DNA of 37,022 bases from a virus: positions 1 to 37,022 of the IMG/VR virus record IMGVR_UViG_3300043434_000965. One strand, 5' to 3'. Below are positions 6,906-15,149 of the stretch, piece by piece; positions within the stretch are counted from its first letter, which is position 1, and the number at the start of each line of letters is the position of its first letter. The position numbers were made by a program, and so were the translations under genes. Under the pieces are notes generated by a model. It saw only the letters and a list, made by a program, of their open reading frames with translations. It was not told where the DNA came from and made no database searches.

Positions 6906-7868
6906 TTAGCAACAGTTGCAATCGCAATTGCAGTTGTATCGAGTGGTCTGTGAGCCAAAGCTGATGGTTGAACCACCGTCATTCAATCGCAGCATGTAGA
7001 TTCCGGAGTTGGAAGGTTGATCGCCACAGTTGTAATAGTCACTTGTATTGGCCGTGCAGTTTGGTGCACCTTGCCATCCTGAACTGGGGTTGTAGCTTCT
7101 GAAGCAGTTGCTGACCGCATTGAAGAAATAGTCATGCAGCCAACCGTAGTTCGCAGTCCACATGGAGCCGCCGTTGTTCATGTACATGTCCCAGTTGCCG
7201 TCGGACTTTAAAAAGCCCATCAAGTTGCTGTTGACATGCAAATAGCGGGTCACGTTGTCCGTGTCCTGCATATTGATGGTCGGAGCAGTGTTCTGAATAG
7301 TCAGATTCCCCGTCATCGTGTCACCGGTCTTGGCGACTCGGCTGGACAGGTCTATGTTGACCGTCGCATTGCCAGCGGCATCTGGTCCGGCACCGTTGAC
7401 GGACCTCACAAACGCAGTGGAGTCATAACCATCGAGCTTGTCGGCGTCGGCGGCCTTGGCGGTGATGCCGAGGTAGGCGGTGTTGTGGTTGTGCGCGCTA
7501 GAGGCAAATGCGCTCGCATGTTGGCCATCGAGCAAGTCAGCGTCGAGCCCAGTGCCTGCACCATCAACGGTCAGCAGCTTTGCCAAGACATCGGCTGCCG
7601 TGTAGCTCGCAGCGTTGAGCTTGGCGGCGAACTGCGTATCGATGCCGCTCGCCAAGTCCAAGATGAAGCGCCAGTTGTCGGGGCTGGTGCCGATCAACTG
7701 GTAGAGCTTCAACTGATCCGTGCGGTAGCACAGCATTCCGATTTGCAGGTTCGTCGTCGGGAAGGTGGTGCCGCTGTTGCATGAGATAGCTGTCTTGTCG
7801 TTGTTCAGAATTTGAGACAACGAGTCCGAGAGCGTCGAGGATGAAGGTATTTCGGTGTAGTTTTGCAT
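6906..7868 (-). CDS. Tail fibre protein with Asn/Asp-Cys repeat C-terminus (320 aa)
   Basis: The start ATG 7868 has GAGAG just upstream. Residues 1-70 hold a short conserved phage motif (IGMLCYRTDQLKLYQLIG). Residues 100-155 carry fibre-type repeats (DADLLDGQHASAF, ADKLDGYDSTAF), and 180-245 read KTGDTMTGNLTI and WDMYMNNGGSMW, typical of trimeric tail fibres. The last 70 residues are unusual: Cys255, 271, 281, 313, 315, 317 and 319 each directly follow Asn or Asp, and the chain ends YNCNCDCNCC. Two other cysteines (30, 47) do not follow this rule. It is the first gene of a block ending in an oxygenase and a radical SAM enzyme, which makes this tail a candidate substrate. Metal binding or disulfides at the fibre tip are alternatives. 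Confidence 0.85.
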   Translation of the reverse strand: MQNYTEIPSSSTLSDSLSQILNNDKTAISCNSGTTFPTTNLQIGMLCYRTDQLKLYQLIGTSPDNWRFILDLASGIDTQFAAKLNAASYTAADVLAKLLTVDGAGTGLDADLLDGQHASAFASSAHNHNTAYLGITAKAADADKLDGYDSTAFVRSVNGAGPDAAGNATVNIDLSSRVAKTGDTMTGNLTIQNTAPTINMQDTDNVTRYLHVNSNLMGFLKSDGNWDMYMNNGGSMWTANYGWLHDYFFNAVSNCFRSYNPSSGWQGAPNCTANTSDYYNCGDQPSNSGIYMLRLNDGGSTISFGSQTTRYNCNCDCNCC

Positions 7869-7881
7869 TTCGTTTCTCTCG

Positions 7882-9072
7882 TTAGTACCCCTGAGCGACC
7901 CATGCGATCGCACCAGTGACTCGCACTCCTGATGTGTTTTCTAAAACAGCCGTGAAGCCTGCGGTGCTCACGCTTCCGAGAATTCGGGGGACAGCAACCG
8001 TTGTTCCCCCTTTGAAGGTCAGCGTCACCTCTGGTGAAACCCTGAACATTCGGGAGAAGCCAACAAAGACGCCATTAGCCGCATTGACCACTTGGGCTGT
8101 TCCGCGATCAAACACATCAGGGACGTCAACCGTGACGCGTAGGCCATCGATGTAACCCCTGTCGGCGTTGTTTGACGTGATCACTGCTCGAAACAATGCA
8201 CGCTGGTAGGTGTAGTCCCCTTGGATGAAGTCCCGGAAATTCGTGTATCCCGGTGGATGCCCTGACTCCAAGATGTCCATGAAGTCCTGCTCAGTAATTT
8301 CGGCGCTGGCAACGATCATGTCGCTGATCACGCCATTCGCTTTTCGTCGGTATTGCTCAACAAGTGCAAATGCCTCGCTGAGCTTGATCGTCTGAGCACG
8401 CTTTAAAGCCTCACCAATGGCATAGCCCTCTGCGATTGCTCTTCGATAAGCAACCGTTCTTCCAAAGATTTCAGCGAATGCAAAGGCCTCAGCCACTTGC
8501 TTGGTCTGCGCCTTAGCAAGACCATCCGACAGTCCAAGAGTTTCAAATTGAGGTTGAGTGATGCTCTTGGCAGGAACCTCGGAAAATCTGAAGCTCTCAC
8601 TCACGCGCAGGATGTATGCGATGAGGTCGGTATAGGTTTCAGCGATCCCAATCGCTTCGAACTTCTTGAGGACCAGCTGCCGTGCTAATCCTTCACCAAC
8701 TTGAAATGCCTCAAGCACAACCTTGGTCCAGTTCTGCTTGTACTGCTCCGATACCGAAAACGACTCCACGAACCGCAGGACGTAGGCAATTAGGTCGGTA
8801 AAGGTTTCAACCAACCCCCAGGCTTCGAACTTATTAAGTCCCACACCACGACGGCTGGTTTCGACAATGCCAAAACCATCGGCGATTTGCTTGGTGTTGA
8901 GCTTTTGGACCAACTCTGCGAAGTTGAGATCAGACGCCACATTGAGGGCATAGATGGCGGGATAGGCGTTTGTCCAGTTTTTTCCTGAGGTGGCGCTGTT
9001 CCACGCAAACTTTGCCGTGTTCCAGGTGTAGTTAGCACCAGGTGTCGTTGTGACGCTTGCGGTCTCGGCCAT
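7882..9072 (-). CDS. Tail fibre/tip protein with ~19-residue internal repeats (396 aa)
   Basis: Three parts are visible. Residues 14-36 hold a tryptophan motif (WNTAKFAWNSATSGKNW) that is also present near the end of the J homologue. Residues about 45-245 are about ten degenerate repeats of roughly 19 residues with core E-[AS]-[FWI]-x-[VIF]-x-E, including two near-identical blocks at 81-113 and 137-169 (FEAWGLVETFTDLIAY and FEAIGIAETYTDLIAY). Residues 250-396 form a compact domain (GYTNFRDFIQGDYTYQRALFR, VDVPDVFDRG, VTLTFKGGTTVAVPRI) known at the end of several phage fibre proteins. It is probably a receptor-contacting tail fibre. Confidence 0.75.
   Translation of the reverse strand: MAETASVTTTPGANYTWNTAKFAWNSATSGKNWTNAYPAIYALNVASDLNFAELVQKLNTKQIADGFGIVETSRRGVGLNKFEAWGLVETFTDLIAYVLRFVESFSVSEQYKQNWTKVVLEAFQVGEGLARQLVLKKFEAIGIAETYTDLIAYILRVSESFRFSEVPAKSITQPQFETLGLSDGLAKAQTKQVAEAFAFAEIFGRTVAYRRAIAEGYAIGEALKRAQTIKLSEAFALVEQYRRKANGVISDMIVASAEITEQDFMDILESGHPPGYTNFRDFIQGDYTYQRALFRAVITSNNADRGYIDGLRVTVDVPDVFDRGTAQVVNAANGVFVGFSRMFRVSPEVTLTFKGGTTVAVPRILGSVSTAGFTAVLENTSGVRVTGAIAWVAQGY
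8995..9024. repeat. 30-bp near-repeat, copy 1 (in fibre gene)
   Basis: GCTGTTCCACGCA followed by 17 more bases matches positions 10169-10198 at 26 of 30 positions by eye. Both copies encode the WxTAx[FY]AWNS motif in the same frame, so this is a duplicated or shuffled coding module between two tail genes. Confidence 0.6.
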
Positions 9073-9085
9073 AGCCCCAGTCCTA

Positions 9086-9532
9086 TCAGCTCATGGTGAA
9101 GGTGAACACAGCGGTCAAGCTGTCATCTGCACCCTTGTTCACCACGGGGAACACCACGCGATCAAACATGGAGCCAGCAGACGCAGCGTTGAACACACCA
9201 GCCTCGGTGATAGCCCCCGTTGCATCGCCTGCGGAATAACTGGCGGTGAAGGTAAAAACCTTGGTGCCAGCCGTATGGGCATACGTTGCAGCGTTGCGTT
9301 TGATCTCGGTGACCAGCGCCGTTTGCGTTGCCGCTGCTGCCGTGGTCCCCGTTCCAAGGGCAATCCATCCCATCACGCCGGGGCGACTGGATGAGTTACC
9401 AATGGCGTCGGCTACAAAGTCAAAGCCTCCATTGACGATGATGTTCTCTTTGTGGACCACCTCCACTTCGCCACTGGCCTTGGCCAACAGCAACGTGATT
9501 GCGCCTTTGATGTTCATGCCTTCTTCAATCAT
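9086..9532 (-). CDS. Phage tail-associated structural protein (148 aa)
   Basis: It contains the pattern NGGFDFVADAIG, IALGTGTTAAAATQTALV, VFTFTASYSAGDATGAITEAGVF and MFDRVVFPVVNKGADDSLTAVF, which recurs in small structural proteins encoded between J and the fibre genes of lambda-like tails. These are annotated only as phage or tail-fibre-associated proteins. The start ATG 9532 has AGGA 7 nt upstream. It is the first gene after the terminator that follows J and would begin the fibre operon. There is no signal peptide or catalytic motif. Function is unknown; a fibre-attachment or baseplate role is inferred. Confidence 0.65.
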   Translation of the reverse strand: MIEEGMNIKGAITLLLAKASGEVEVVHKENIIVNGGFDFVADAIGNSSSRPGVMGWIALGTGTTAAAATQTALVTEIKRNAATYAHTAGTKVFTFTASYSAGDATGAITEAGVFNAASAGSMFDRVVFPVVNKGADDSLTAVFTFTMS

Positions 9533-9555
9533 GAGTAATTCCTAGTTGTGCAAAG

Positions 9556-9587
9556 AAAAAGGCGCTGGACCTTTCGGTACAACGCCT
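9556..9587 (-). terminator. Terminator after the J homologue / before the fibre operon
   Basis: The transcript-sense stem AGGCGTTGTACC / GGTCCAGCGCCT (one mismatch, one wobble) closes a GAAA loop and is followed by TTTTTC on the minus strand. In minus-strand transcription order it sits just upstream of the 148-aa gene that begins at 9532 and after the J gene that ends at 9611. On the plus strand a GGTTTTTG run follows, so it may work in both directions. Confidence 0.82.
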
Positions 9588-9610
9588 GGTTTTTGAAAAT
9601 TCCGTGAGGA

Positions 9611-12600
9611 TCAATAAAGCTTGAGTGCGGTGTAGCCCGCTGTAGGTGTCATTGCGCTACTAGCGCTTTGCACATCCCCACCCATCTTTCCGATAAAGAG
9701 CCTGCGCTCTGTCGCGGTTTGACACACCCCAACGCAAATGCGATCATTCACATTGACGGGGTATGGAACTTGGATGCGATTGAACAGGTGGTCTTCAAGG
9801 AAAAACACCTGGTTCGTTGCGTCATACCCGACACACAAACTCACGCCTACACCTGTCGCACTCCAGATCACCGATGTGGTGACTTGATTGGGGATGAACC
9901 AAAAGCTCACATGGAACACGCCCGGTATCCGAACCCCCCATGACACTTTGGTCGTGTCTTTGATCAAGACGCCAGTCCCGTAGCGACCATCTCCGTAGCT
10001 CACGCCTGAGGCATCCCCACTTGTAGGACTGCCGTAGCCGCTGAGCACCCCGTTGAGGCGCCACCCATAAATTTCGCCTGCCTGTAATGTGTCTTCACGC
10101 GAAATTTGAAATCGCGCCTCAATGCTCTTGAGCGCCCCGTCATAGGTCCATTGACGTTTGGCCGCTTGGCTGTTCCACGCATAGTTGGCCGTGCTCCATG
10201 TTTCGCGGTCATCCAGCGTTGCACCAATGCTGGCCAACAAAGTGTTCTGCGCCCGGTAACTGGTCGGAAGGTTCACTTCGAACAGATATTCAGACTGGCT
10301 CACGCCGCTGTCCATGCGAAGCACATCGAGGCTGTTGACGGACTCCACAGATGCAAAGTGCTTGATTCCCGGAAACCTTGTCGCTTGCGCATCCATGGTC
10401 ACCAGTAGGTTGGCGTTTTGCGGCTGGGCCACCACCGTTGAGACAAACGTGGCTTCGTCCGAGTAGATGCCAGGAGAAGCAATCGCCTTGATCCAGAACT
10501 TGCGCTCACCATCGAAGCCCGATGGCAAGGTGTAGCTACTGGACTTCACCTCTGCAATGAAGATAGAGGTGTCCCAGGCTCCCCCTTCCCTGAGCTCATA
10601 AGCCACAACCTCAGGCTCTGGGTTGGGAAGCCAACGAAACTCCAGACGGTTGGCAGACTGGACCACATCAAACTGCCTCACCGACGATGGGGCCAGCAAG
10701 ATCAGCTGAAAAGTCGTGACATGCGTGCTGTACTTGCCCGAGGTATCAAACGCACGGATGAAGTAGTTGTACTGACCAGATTCACTTTGGTCATGAACAA
10801 GCTGCGTGCCTGCGGTTTGGCCAACCAATACTCCGGAGTCCCAGCCGCTACCTACTCGAACCTCATAACCCGCCAAGTCAGCATCTGTGTTGGCTGCCCA
10901 CTTGAGAAGCAAGTCAGTCGTTCGGCGATACACAAGGAAATCTTGCACATCGTCTGGGGGCTGCAATTTGCCAAGGATGGTTTGACTAAGCGTTGCGCCG
11001 TTACTAAGTTTTCCTGAAACGCCAACGGCTTTGACCGTGAAGACATAGTCTCCAGTTTCGGCATTGCGAATTTCCAGATAACTGGTGGTCACACGAGGCA
11101 AGGTGATGGTGTTGCCGCCATTGACCCGATAGCTCACCTGATACTCAAGCGCACCAAAGACCTGCTCCCACGCCACCTGAATCAATACGAGCGCTTGATC
11201 CTTGACCCGATACAGGCTCTCAGACACCTTCAAGCCTGTTGGCGTTGCAGGGGTGGTCGACAGCACCGTGATGTCACGAGGTTGCAGCGCCAAGCCCTGC
11301 TCAATCGCAGCGTACTTGCTTGGGTTGTGCGCAAGGGCTGTCACCTCATGGATGCCCGGCTCACTCTCAGCAACTTGCACCACCCGGAAGAGCTGTGCCT
11401 CGACCTGACTTGAGGCCAAGACCCAAATCGCCCCCGGTTGAGGTGCCGCAGAAAACGGACTGGTCACACCAAGTGTTCGACCGCTGAACGATCCAACTTG
11501 TCGTTCTTCCACCGTGCCAGCTGGCGTGATGACTGAAATTAGCCACGAACCTGCAGGCGGGTCTTGGTCAAGGGTCACGGTCACACTCGTAGCCGCTGCA
11601 ATGCGCCCACCGAGTCGCAATCCTCCACGGCTCGAGTCTGCCACTTTGATGACGTCACCTGGACGCACCACCGCACCTTCAAGCCCCGTGCGAAACGTGA
11701 TGATTTCCGACTCAGACTGCTCTGAGTAGAGCAACCACTTACCAACTCGGTTAGCCTGACCTCGGGAAGTGCATCCCATGGCCAGAACATCAGCTTGCAC
11801 CACCCCGTAGCGGGCAATGCCGTCGACATCCTCAACGTATTCCACCTTCTGACGGTAAAAGTCGTCCGGGTCAATCCAACTCACCAACGCCACAGTGTGA
11901 CGCGCTTTGGCAGACGAGCCTTGATACGAGAAGTCCCCATCGATGACGTTGGCAGCCGTGAATTGATAGACCGCATCTTGCGGTGCATCTTGGGTCACGG
12001 TGATGGCACCACCAGACCAATACGCCATGCCCCTGAAGATCGAGGCCATGTCCTGCACGACCTTGTAAGCCTGCTCTCTTGTCTGGAGATACAGGTTACA
12101 GGTGAACCGAGGCTCGTAGCTTCCTAACCCGTTAGGCACCAATTCATCGCAATATCGAGCCACGCGATACAGAGCCCACTTGTCGACCTGTGCCTCTGGG
12201 ATGTAGTTGCCCAGCCCATATCGTGTGCTTGTCACAAGGTCATAAAAACACCACGCGGGGTTGTCCGTCCATGCGACTTTGAACGTGCCATCCCACACGT
12301 CCGAATATGAGCGCGTTTCGGGATAGTAGTTAGACGGTATGCGAACCCGAAGCAGCTTCAAGTCATAACTGCGCTTCGGGATAGAACTGAACTGCGAGGC
12401 ATCAACGCGCAATGCCATCAAGGCGCTGTTTGGGTAGCGAAGTTTGCTCTCAATGACTTCGGTGTAGGACTCCAGAAATGTCTTGTTCTGGATGTTGGTC
12501 TTGGTTGAGTCCTCTGTGATGCGACGCAACCGCACATCCCATGGTGCAGAACCATTGAGTGGGATGTAGTAGCTGCGTTGGTATTTGGTGGTGGTTTTTC

Positions 12601-13138
12601 CCGAAACCGAGTCAGCCACCACCTGCGAATAACCACCGCCGTTGCTTTGCACATCGATCGCAAAGTCCACGGTTGTGCCACTCAAGTCGCCATTGGTAGC
12701 GTCTTGATAGGTCAGCGCCGGAAAACTGATCTTGATACGAACAGCGTCCACATCCGGATCGGTGATGGCGCGAACGACAGGCTGATTGAACTTGCACTCA
12801 ACACCCACAGCCACCTCGTTCTCAACCGATGAGAAACCGGGGATGTAGCTTTGCTGTTGCGTTCCGTTGCGAGTTTCTAGCGTTACGCCCGCGAAGTTGT
12901 AGCTGCCATCGGCATTTTGAATGGCCGTGTCGTCCAGATAGACCGACTTCAGGCCATTGGCCAGCCCTTGGATTTCACCCTCGCACACCAAGTCCACCAC
13001 GCGAGCGAAGGCTTTGGAGCGCAGGCTATCGGGGGCCTCTTGTGCAACTCGTGCGCTGCCTCCGCCACCTTTGCCGCCACCGCCTGCACCAATGATGAGT
13101 GAAGGTTGGCTTATAGATTCGGTGATCAATTCACTCAT
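9611..13138 (-). CDS. J: Tail tip/host-specificity protein, lambda J family (1175 aa)
   Basis: The N-terminal GGGGKGGGGSARVAQEAPDSL and SKAFARVVDLVCEGEIQGL segments open the classical J-family tip-attachment region. AWCFYDLVTSTRYGLGNYI and ARYCDELVPNG mark the conserved phage-tail tip domain. Fibronectin type III-like repeats lie around residues 620-900 (TPATPTGLKVSES, YQVSYRVNGG, KLQPPDDVQDFLVYR). The last 200 residues (IEARFQISREDTLQAG, GVFHVSFWFIPNQ, RLFIGKMGGDV) look like a LamG/concanavalin-type lectin domain, likely the receptor-binding end. The start overlaps the stop of the I-like gene. Length is close to lambda J. It forms the tail tip and chooses the receptor. Confidence 0.92.
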   Translation of the reverse strand: MSELITESISQPSLIIGAGGGGKGGGGSARVAQEAPDSLRSKAFARVVDLVCEGEIQGLANGLKSVYLDDTAIQNADGSYNFAGVTLETRNGTQQQSYIPGFSSVENEVAVGVECKFNQPVVRAITDPDVDAVRIKISFPALTYQDATNGDLSGTTVDFAIDVQSNGGGYSQVVADSVSGKTTTKYQRSYYIPLNGSAPWDVRLRRITEDSTKTNIQNKTFLESYTEVIESKLRYPNSALMALRVDASQFSSIPKRSYDLKLLRVRIPSNYYPETRSYSDVWDGTFKVAWTDNPAWCFYDLVTSTRYGLGNYIPEAQVDKWALYRVARYCDELVPNGLGSYEPRFTCNLYLQTREQAYKVVQDMASIFRGMAYWSGGAITVTQDAPQDAVYQFTAANVIDGDFSYQGSSAKARHTVALVSWIDPDDFYRQKVEYVEDVDGIARYGVVQADVLAMGCTSRGQANRVGKWLLYSEQSESEIITFRTGLEGAVVRPGDVIKVADSSRGGLRLGGRIAAATSVTVTLDQDPPAGSWLISVITPAGTVEERQVGSFSGRTLGVTSPFSAAPQPGAIWVLASSQVEAQLFRVVQVAESEPGIHEVTALAHNPSKYAAIEQGLALQPRDITVLSTTPATPTGLKVSESLYRVKDQALVLIQVAWEQVFGALEYQVSYRVNGGNTITLPRVTTSYLEIRNAETGDYVFTVKAVGVSGKLSNGATLSQTILGKLQPPDDVQDFLVYRRTTDLLLKWAANTDADLAGYEVRVGSGWDSGVLVGQTAGTQLVHDQSESGQYNYFIRAFDTSGKYSTHVTTFQLILLAPSSVRQFDVVQSANRLEFRWLPNPEPEVVAYELREGGAWDTSIFIAEVKSSSYTLPSGFDGERKFWIKAIASPGIYSDEATFVSTVVAQPQNANLLVTMDAQATRFPGIKHFASVESVNSLDVLRMDSGVSQSEYLFEVNLPTSYRAQNTLLASIGATLDDRETWSTANYAWNSQAAKRQWTYDGALKSIEARFQISREDTLQAGEIYGWRLNGVLSGYGSPTSGDASGVSYGDGRYGTGVLIKDTTKVSWGVRIPGVFHVSFWFIPNQVTTSVIWSATGVGVSLCVGYDATNQVFFLEDHLFNRIQVPYPVNVNDRICVGVCQTATERRLFIGKMGGDVQSASSAMTPTAGYTALKLY
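10169..10198. repeat. 30-bp near-repeat, copy 2 (in J homologue)
   Basis: Partner of 8995-9024 with four differences by eye. It encodes WSTANYAWNS just before the lectin-like C-terminal domain of the J homologue. Confidence 0.6.
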
Positions 13139-13728
13139 ACAGGCACCTCGTCCACATCAATGCCAGCGCTGATGACAGCAGAACCCACAATCAAGCGTCC
13201 GTAGCCCACAGGCACTGGCTGACCTTGCGCAGTCGTGTTGACTGCACCATTGAATGCATAGCTGGGCTTGTTCTCTGGCCGCTCTGAAGGGTCTGAGGAT
13301 TTAGGCGTTGGAGCGATCATCTGAGCAACACCGCCAAGAATCATTGATGTGCCCACCGAATACAGCGTGGCTTGCGACAAGAAACTTCCTGCCGCAGCCC
13401 ATCCCATGGGGTTCCACCAAGCCACGGCAATCAAAGCAGCGCCAAGGATGATTTGCCCGAGACCATTGCCGCCAGCACCCGAGATGACGGGCGCAATCGT
13501 GATGCGCTGCTGGCCACTAGGTTCATGCAAACGCTCAAGATTGAGTTCATCTCGGCCAACCAGGACTTTGTAGCCAACCCCGCGCTCACCAGAGCTCACC
13601 AACTCACGCTCAAAAGTTGGGAAGTTGGCACTCAATGCACGCACGGCCTCTGCTGCGCTTGCCACCACCATCTTGTGTCGGCGACCGAACTGTCGCCCTA
13701 GTTCGCCGAGAAGAATGATGGTTGCCAT
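13135..13728 (-). CDS. I: Tail assembly protein, lambda I family (197 aa)
   Basis: Starting at ATG 13728 the protein begins MATIILLGELGRQFGRRH and carries the ubiquitin-like N-terminal pattern of I-type proteins (AVRALSANFPTFERELV, GVGYKVLVGRDELN). A glycine-rich hydrophobic middle (GAGGNGLGQIILGAALIAVA) and a short C-terminal conserved piece (NTTAQGQPVPVGYGRLIVGS) follow. The start overlaps the K-like stop by one base (TAATG), and the next gene J starts 4 nt inside its end. An upstream in-frame start at 13776 would add 16 residues and is less likely. It is needed for tail tip assembly but is absent from the mature virion in lambda. Confidence 0.88.
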   Translation of the reverse strand: MATIILLGELGRQFGRRHKMVVASAAEAVRALSANFPTFERELVSSGERGVGYKVLVGRDELNLERLHEPSGQQRITIAPVISGAGGNGLGQIILGAALIAVAWWNPMGWAAAGSFLSQATLYSVGTSMILGGVAQMIAPTPKSSDPSERPENKPSYAFNGAVNTTAQGQPVPVGYGRLIVGSAVISAGIDVDEVPV

Positions 13729-14441
13729 TACCGTTGTGACTGATGTCGAAGAATGTGTGTTGTGATCTTTTGCCAATAGCCGCCATAAACATCGCGGCTT
13801 GATAACCGGCCTTGAAGGTGATGCAAGATCAGTCCGTCGCCCAAGTAAATAGCCGCATGATTCGGAACATCCGAATTCACCTGCATAAGCAAGACATCGC
13901 CTTCGCCTAAACCATCTGAACTGGCAACGTCAAAACCCGCATGTGCAAAGTTATCGAGGTAGAGGTTCTCACCTCGCTTCCACCACTCGTCAAAGCGTTG
14001 GTAGTCGGGCAAGATGACCTTCATCTCGTGGGCATACCAATCTCGGATCAGCGAATAGCAGTCCAGAACGCCGTGGGACCACTCCCTACCAACCAGCGGG
14101 GCCACATACCCCTGCGGCTCAATCTCTTCCCACATCCCATTGGGATAGGAGACGATGAACCAAGGAATACCACTGGCCTCACAGGCCACACGATCCGCTT
14201 GGCTTGGTGTCGCAAGCATGTTGGGGTGCGAGTGAACGACCCCAACAATCTGCCCACGCTTGTCTGCTTTGGCATAGTCCACAGGGTCAATCACAAATTG
14301 ATCAGTCCCCACACCAATGTTCTGACACGCAACGTAGCTCTCCTTGCCTTTGCGGATGACGAGCAAGCCGCATGACTCGCGTGGAAATTCACGCGCTGCA
14401 TGCTCAAAGGCCAGTTGTTTATTGGTTTCAAGCATCTGCAA
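13728..14441 (-). CDS. K: Tail tip assembly protein, lambda K family: JAMM + NlpC/P60 (237 aa)
   Basis: Two peptidase-like domains are visible. The N-terminal JAB/MPN domain has Glu22 (RESCGLL) and a full JAMM motif at 70-83 (HSHPNMLATPSQAD: His70, His72, Ser80, Asp83), which binds zinc. The C-terminal NlpC/P60 domain has Cys128 (GVLDCYSLI) and His195 (NHAAIYLGDGLILHH). In lambda-like phages K works in tail tip assembly and may cut peptidoglycan during entry. It lies between the L and I homologues as expected. Confidence 0.92.
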   Translation of the reverse strand: MQMLETNKQLAFEHAAREFPRESCGLLVIRKGKESYVACQNIGVGTDQFVIDPVDYAKADKRGQIVGVVHSHPNMLATPSQADRVACEASGIPWFIVSYPNGMWEEIEPQGYVAPLVGREWSHGVLDCYSLIRDWYAHEMKVILPDYQRFDEWWKRGENLYLDNFAHAGFDVASSDGLGEGDVLLMQVNSDVPNHAAIYLGDGLILHHLQGRLSSRDVYGGYWQKITTHILRHQSQR

Positions 14442-14444
14442 ACA

Positions 14445-15149
14445 TCACCGTATCAATCCAGCAGCGGGAAACCCGCCAAAGGGAAGCTCCGCATTGGAGC
14501 CAAATCGCTTTTGGCAAGAACTCAATCGCTTGCCACAGGCGTCTTGAGATTTCAAAGAAACGGACACATCGTTGGCATTGAAATATGCCGTGCCCGTGTA
14601 GCCACACTCTGAGCTTCGATAGCCCCAAGGGCACACGTTTTGCACAATCTGTCTGCGCGGCAACGACACACCCTCAAGATCAAAAGATGCTGCCAGTTCG
14701 AAGTCGACCACATCACGCGTTTCGCGAGACTTGCGATCGATGTAATAAACGTCATCCGCAAACTCCGCACTTGGATCCGCCGTTAGATTGGTGCCGCTTG
14801 CAAAGTTCACCCCGTCTAGATACTTGACCAAGGTTCGCTTGCGAGTGATCTTGGCTCCCACCAGGTCTTGATACGACAAGATCAAGGCCGTGATACTGCC
14901 AGTGACGTTGGCCACTTTGAGCTTTGGCCTTGGCACTTGCCCATTGCCGTTGAACTCAAAGCCATCGGCCTGAATCGGAAACGGCTCGTAGGCATTGCCT
15001 TGCCAGACCACCTGTCTGCGCAACTCATTTGTTCCCGCATGAAAGCGCACGACCCCTTCATTGAAGAGACTCAGGTCCAGAACGAACAACTCAATGACTG
15101 CACTCGGTGCTAGGCGTTGGATTTCGGTTGTGATGGCTTGTGAGGTCAT
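14445..15149 (-). CDS. L: Minor tail protein, lambda L family with four-Cys cluster site (234 aa)
   Basis: Sequence order matches L: IELFVLDLSLFNEG, RQVVWQGNAYEPFPIQADGFEFNG, GSITALILSYQDLVGAKITRKRT, and the C-terminal cysteines 173, 182, 205 and 212 (NVCPWGYRSSECGYTG, DACGKRLSSCQKRFG). Lambda L is known to coordinate an iron-sulfur cluster through this conserved C-terminal set, so the same is expected here. The start overlaps the M-like stop (ATGA). Confidence 0.92.
   Translation of the reverse strand: MTSQAITTEIQRLAPSAVIELFVLDLSLFNEGVVRFHAGTNELRRQVVWQGNAYEPFPIQADGFEFNGNGQVPRPKLKVANVTGSITALILSYQDLVGAKITRKRTLVKYLDGVNFASGTNLTADPSAEFADDVYYIDRKSRETRDVVDFELAASFDLEGVSLPRRQIVQNVCPWGYRSSECGYTGTAYFNANDVSVSLKSQDACGKRLSSCQKRFGSNAELPFGGFPAAGLIR

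Noticed and set aside
6906-7868. Diversity-generating retroelement target at the fibre end
   Set aside because: No reverse transcriptase, template repeat or adenine-biased variable region is visible in the window.
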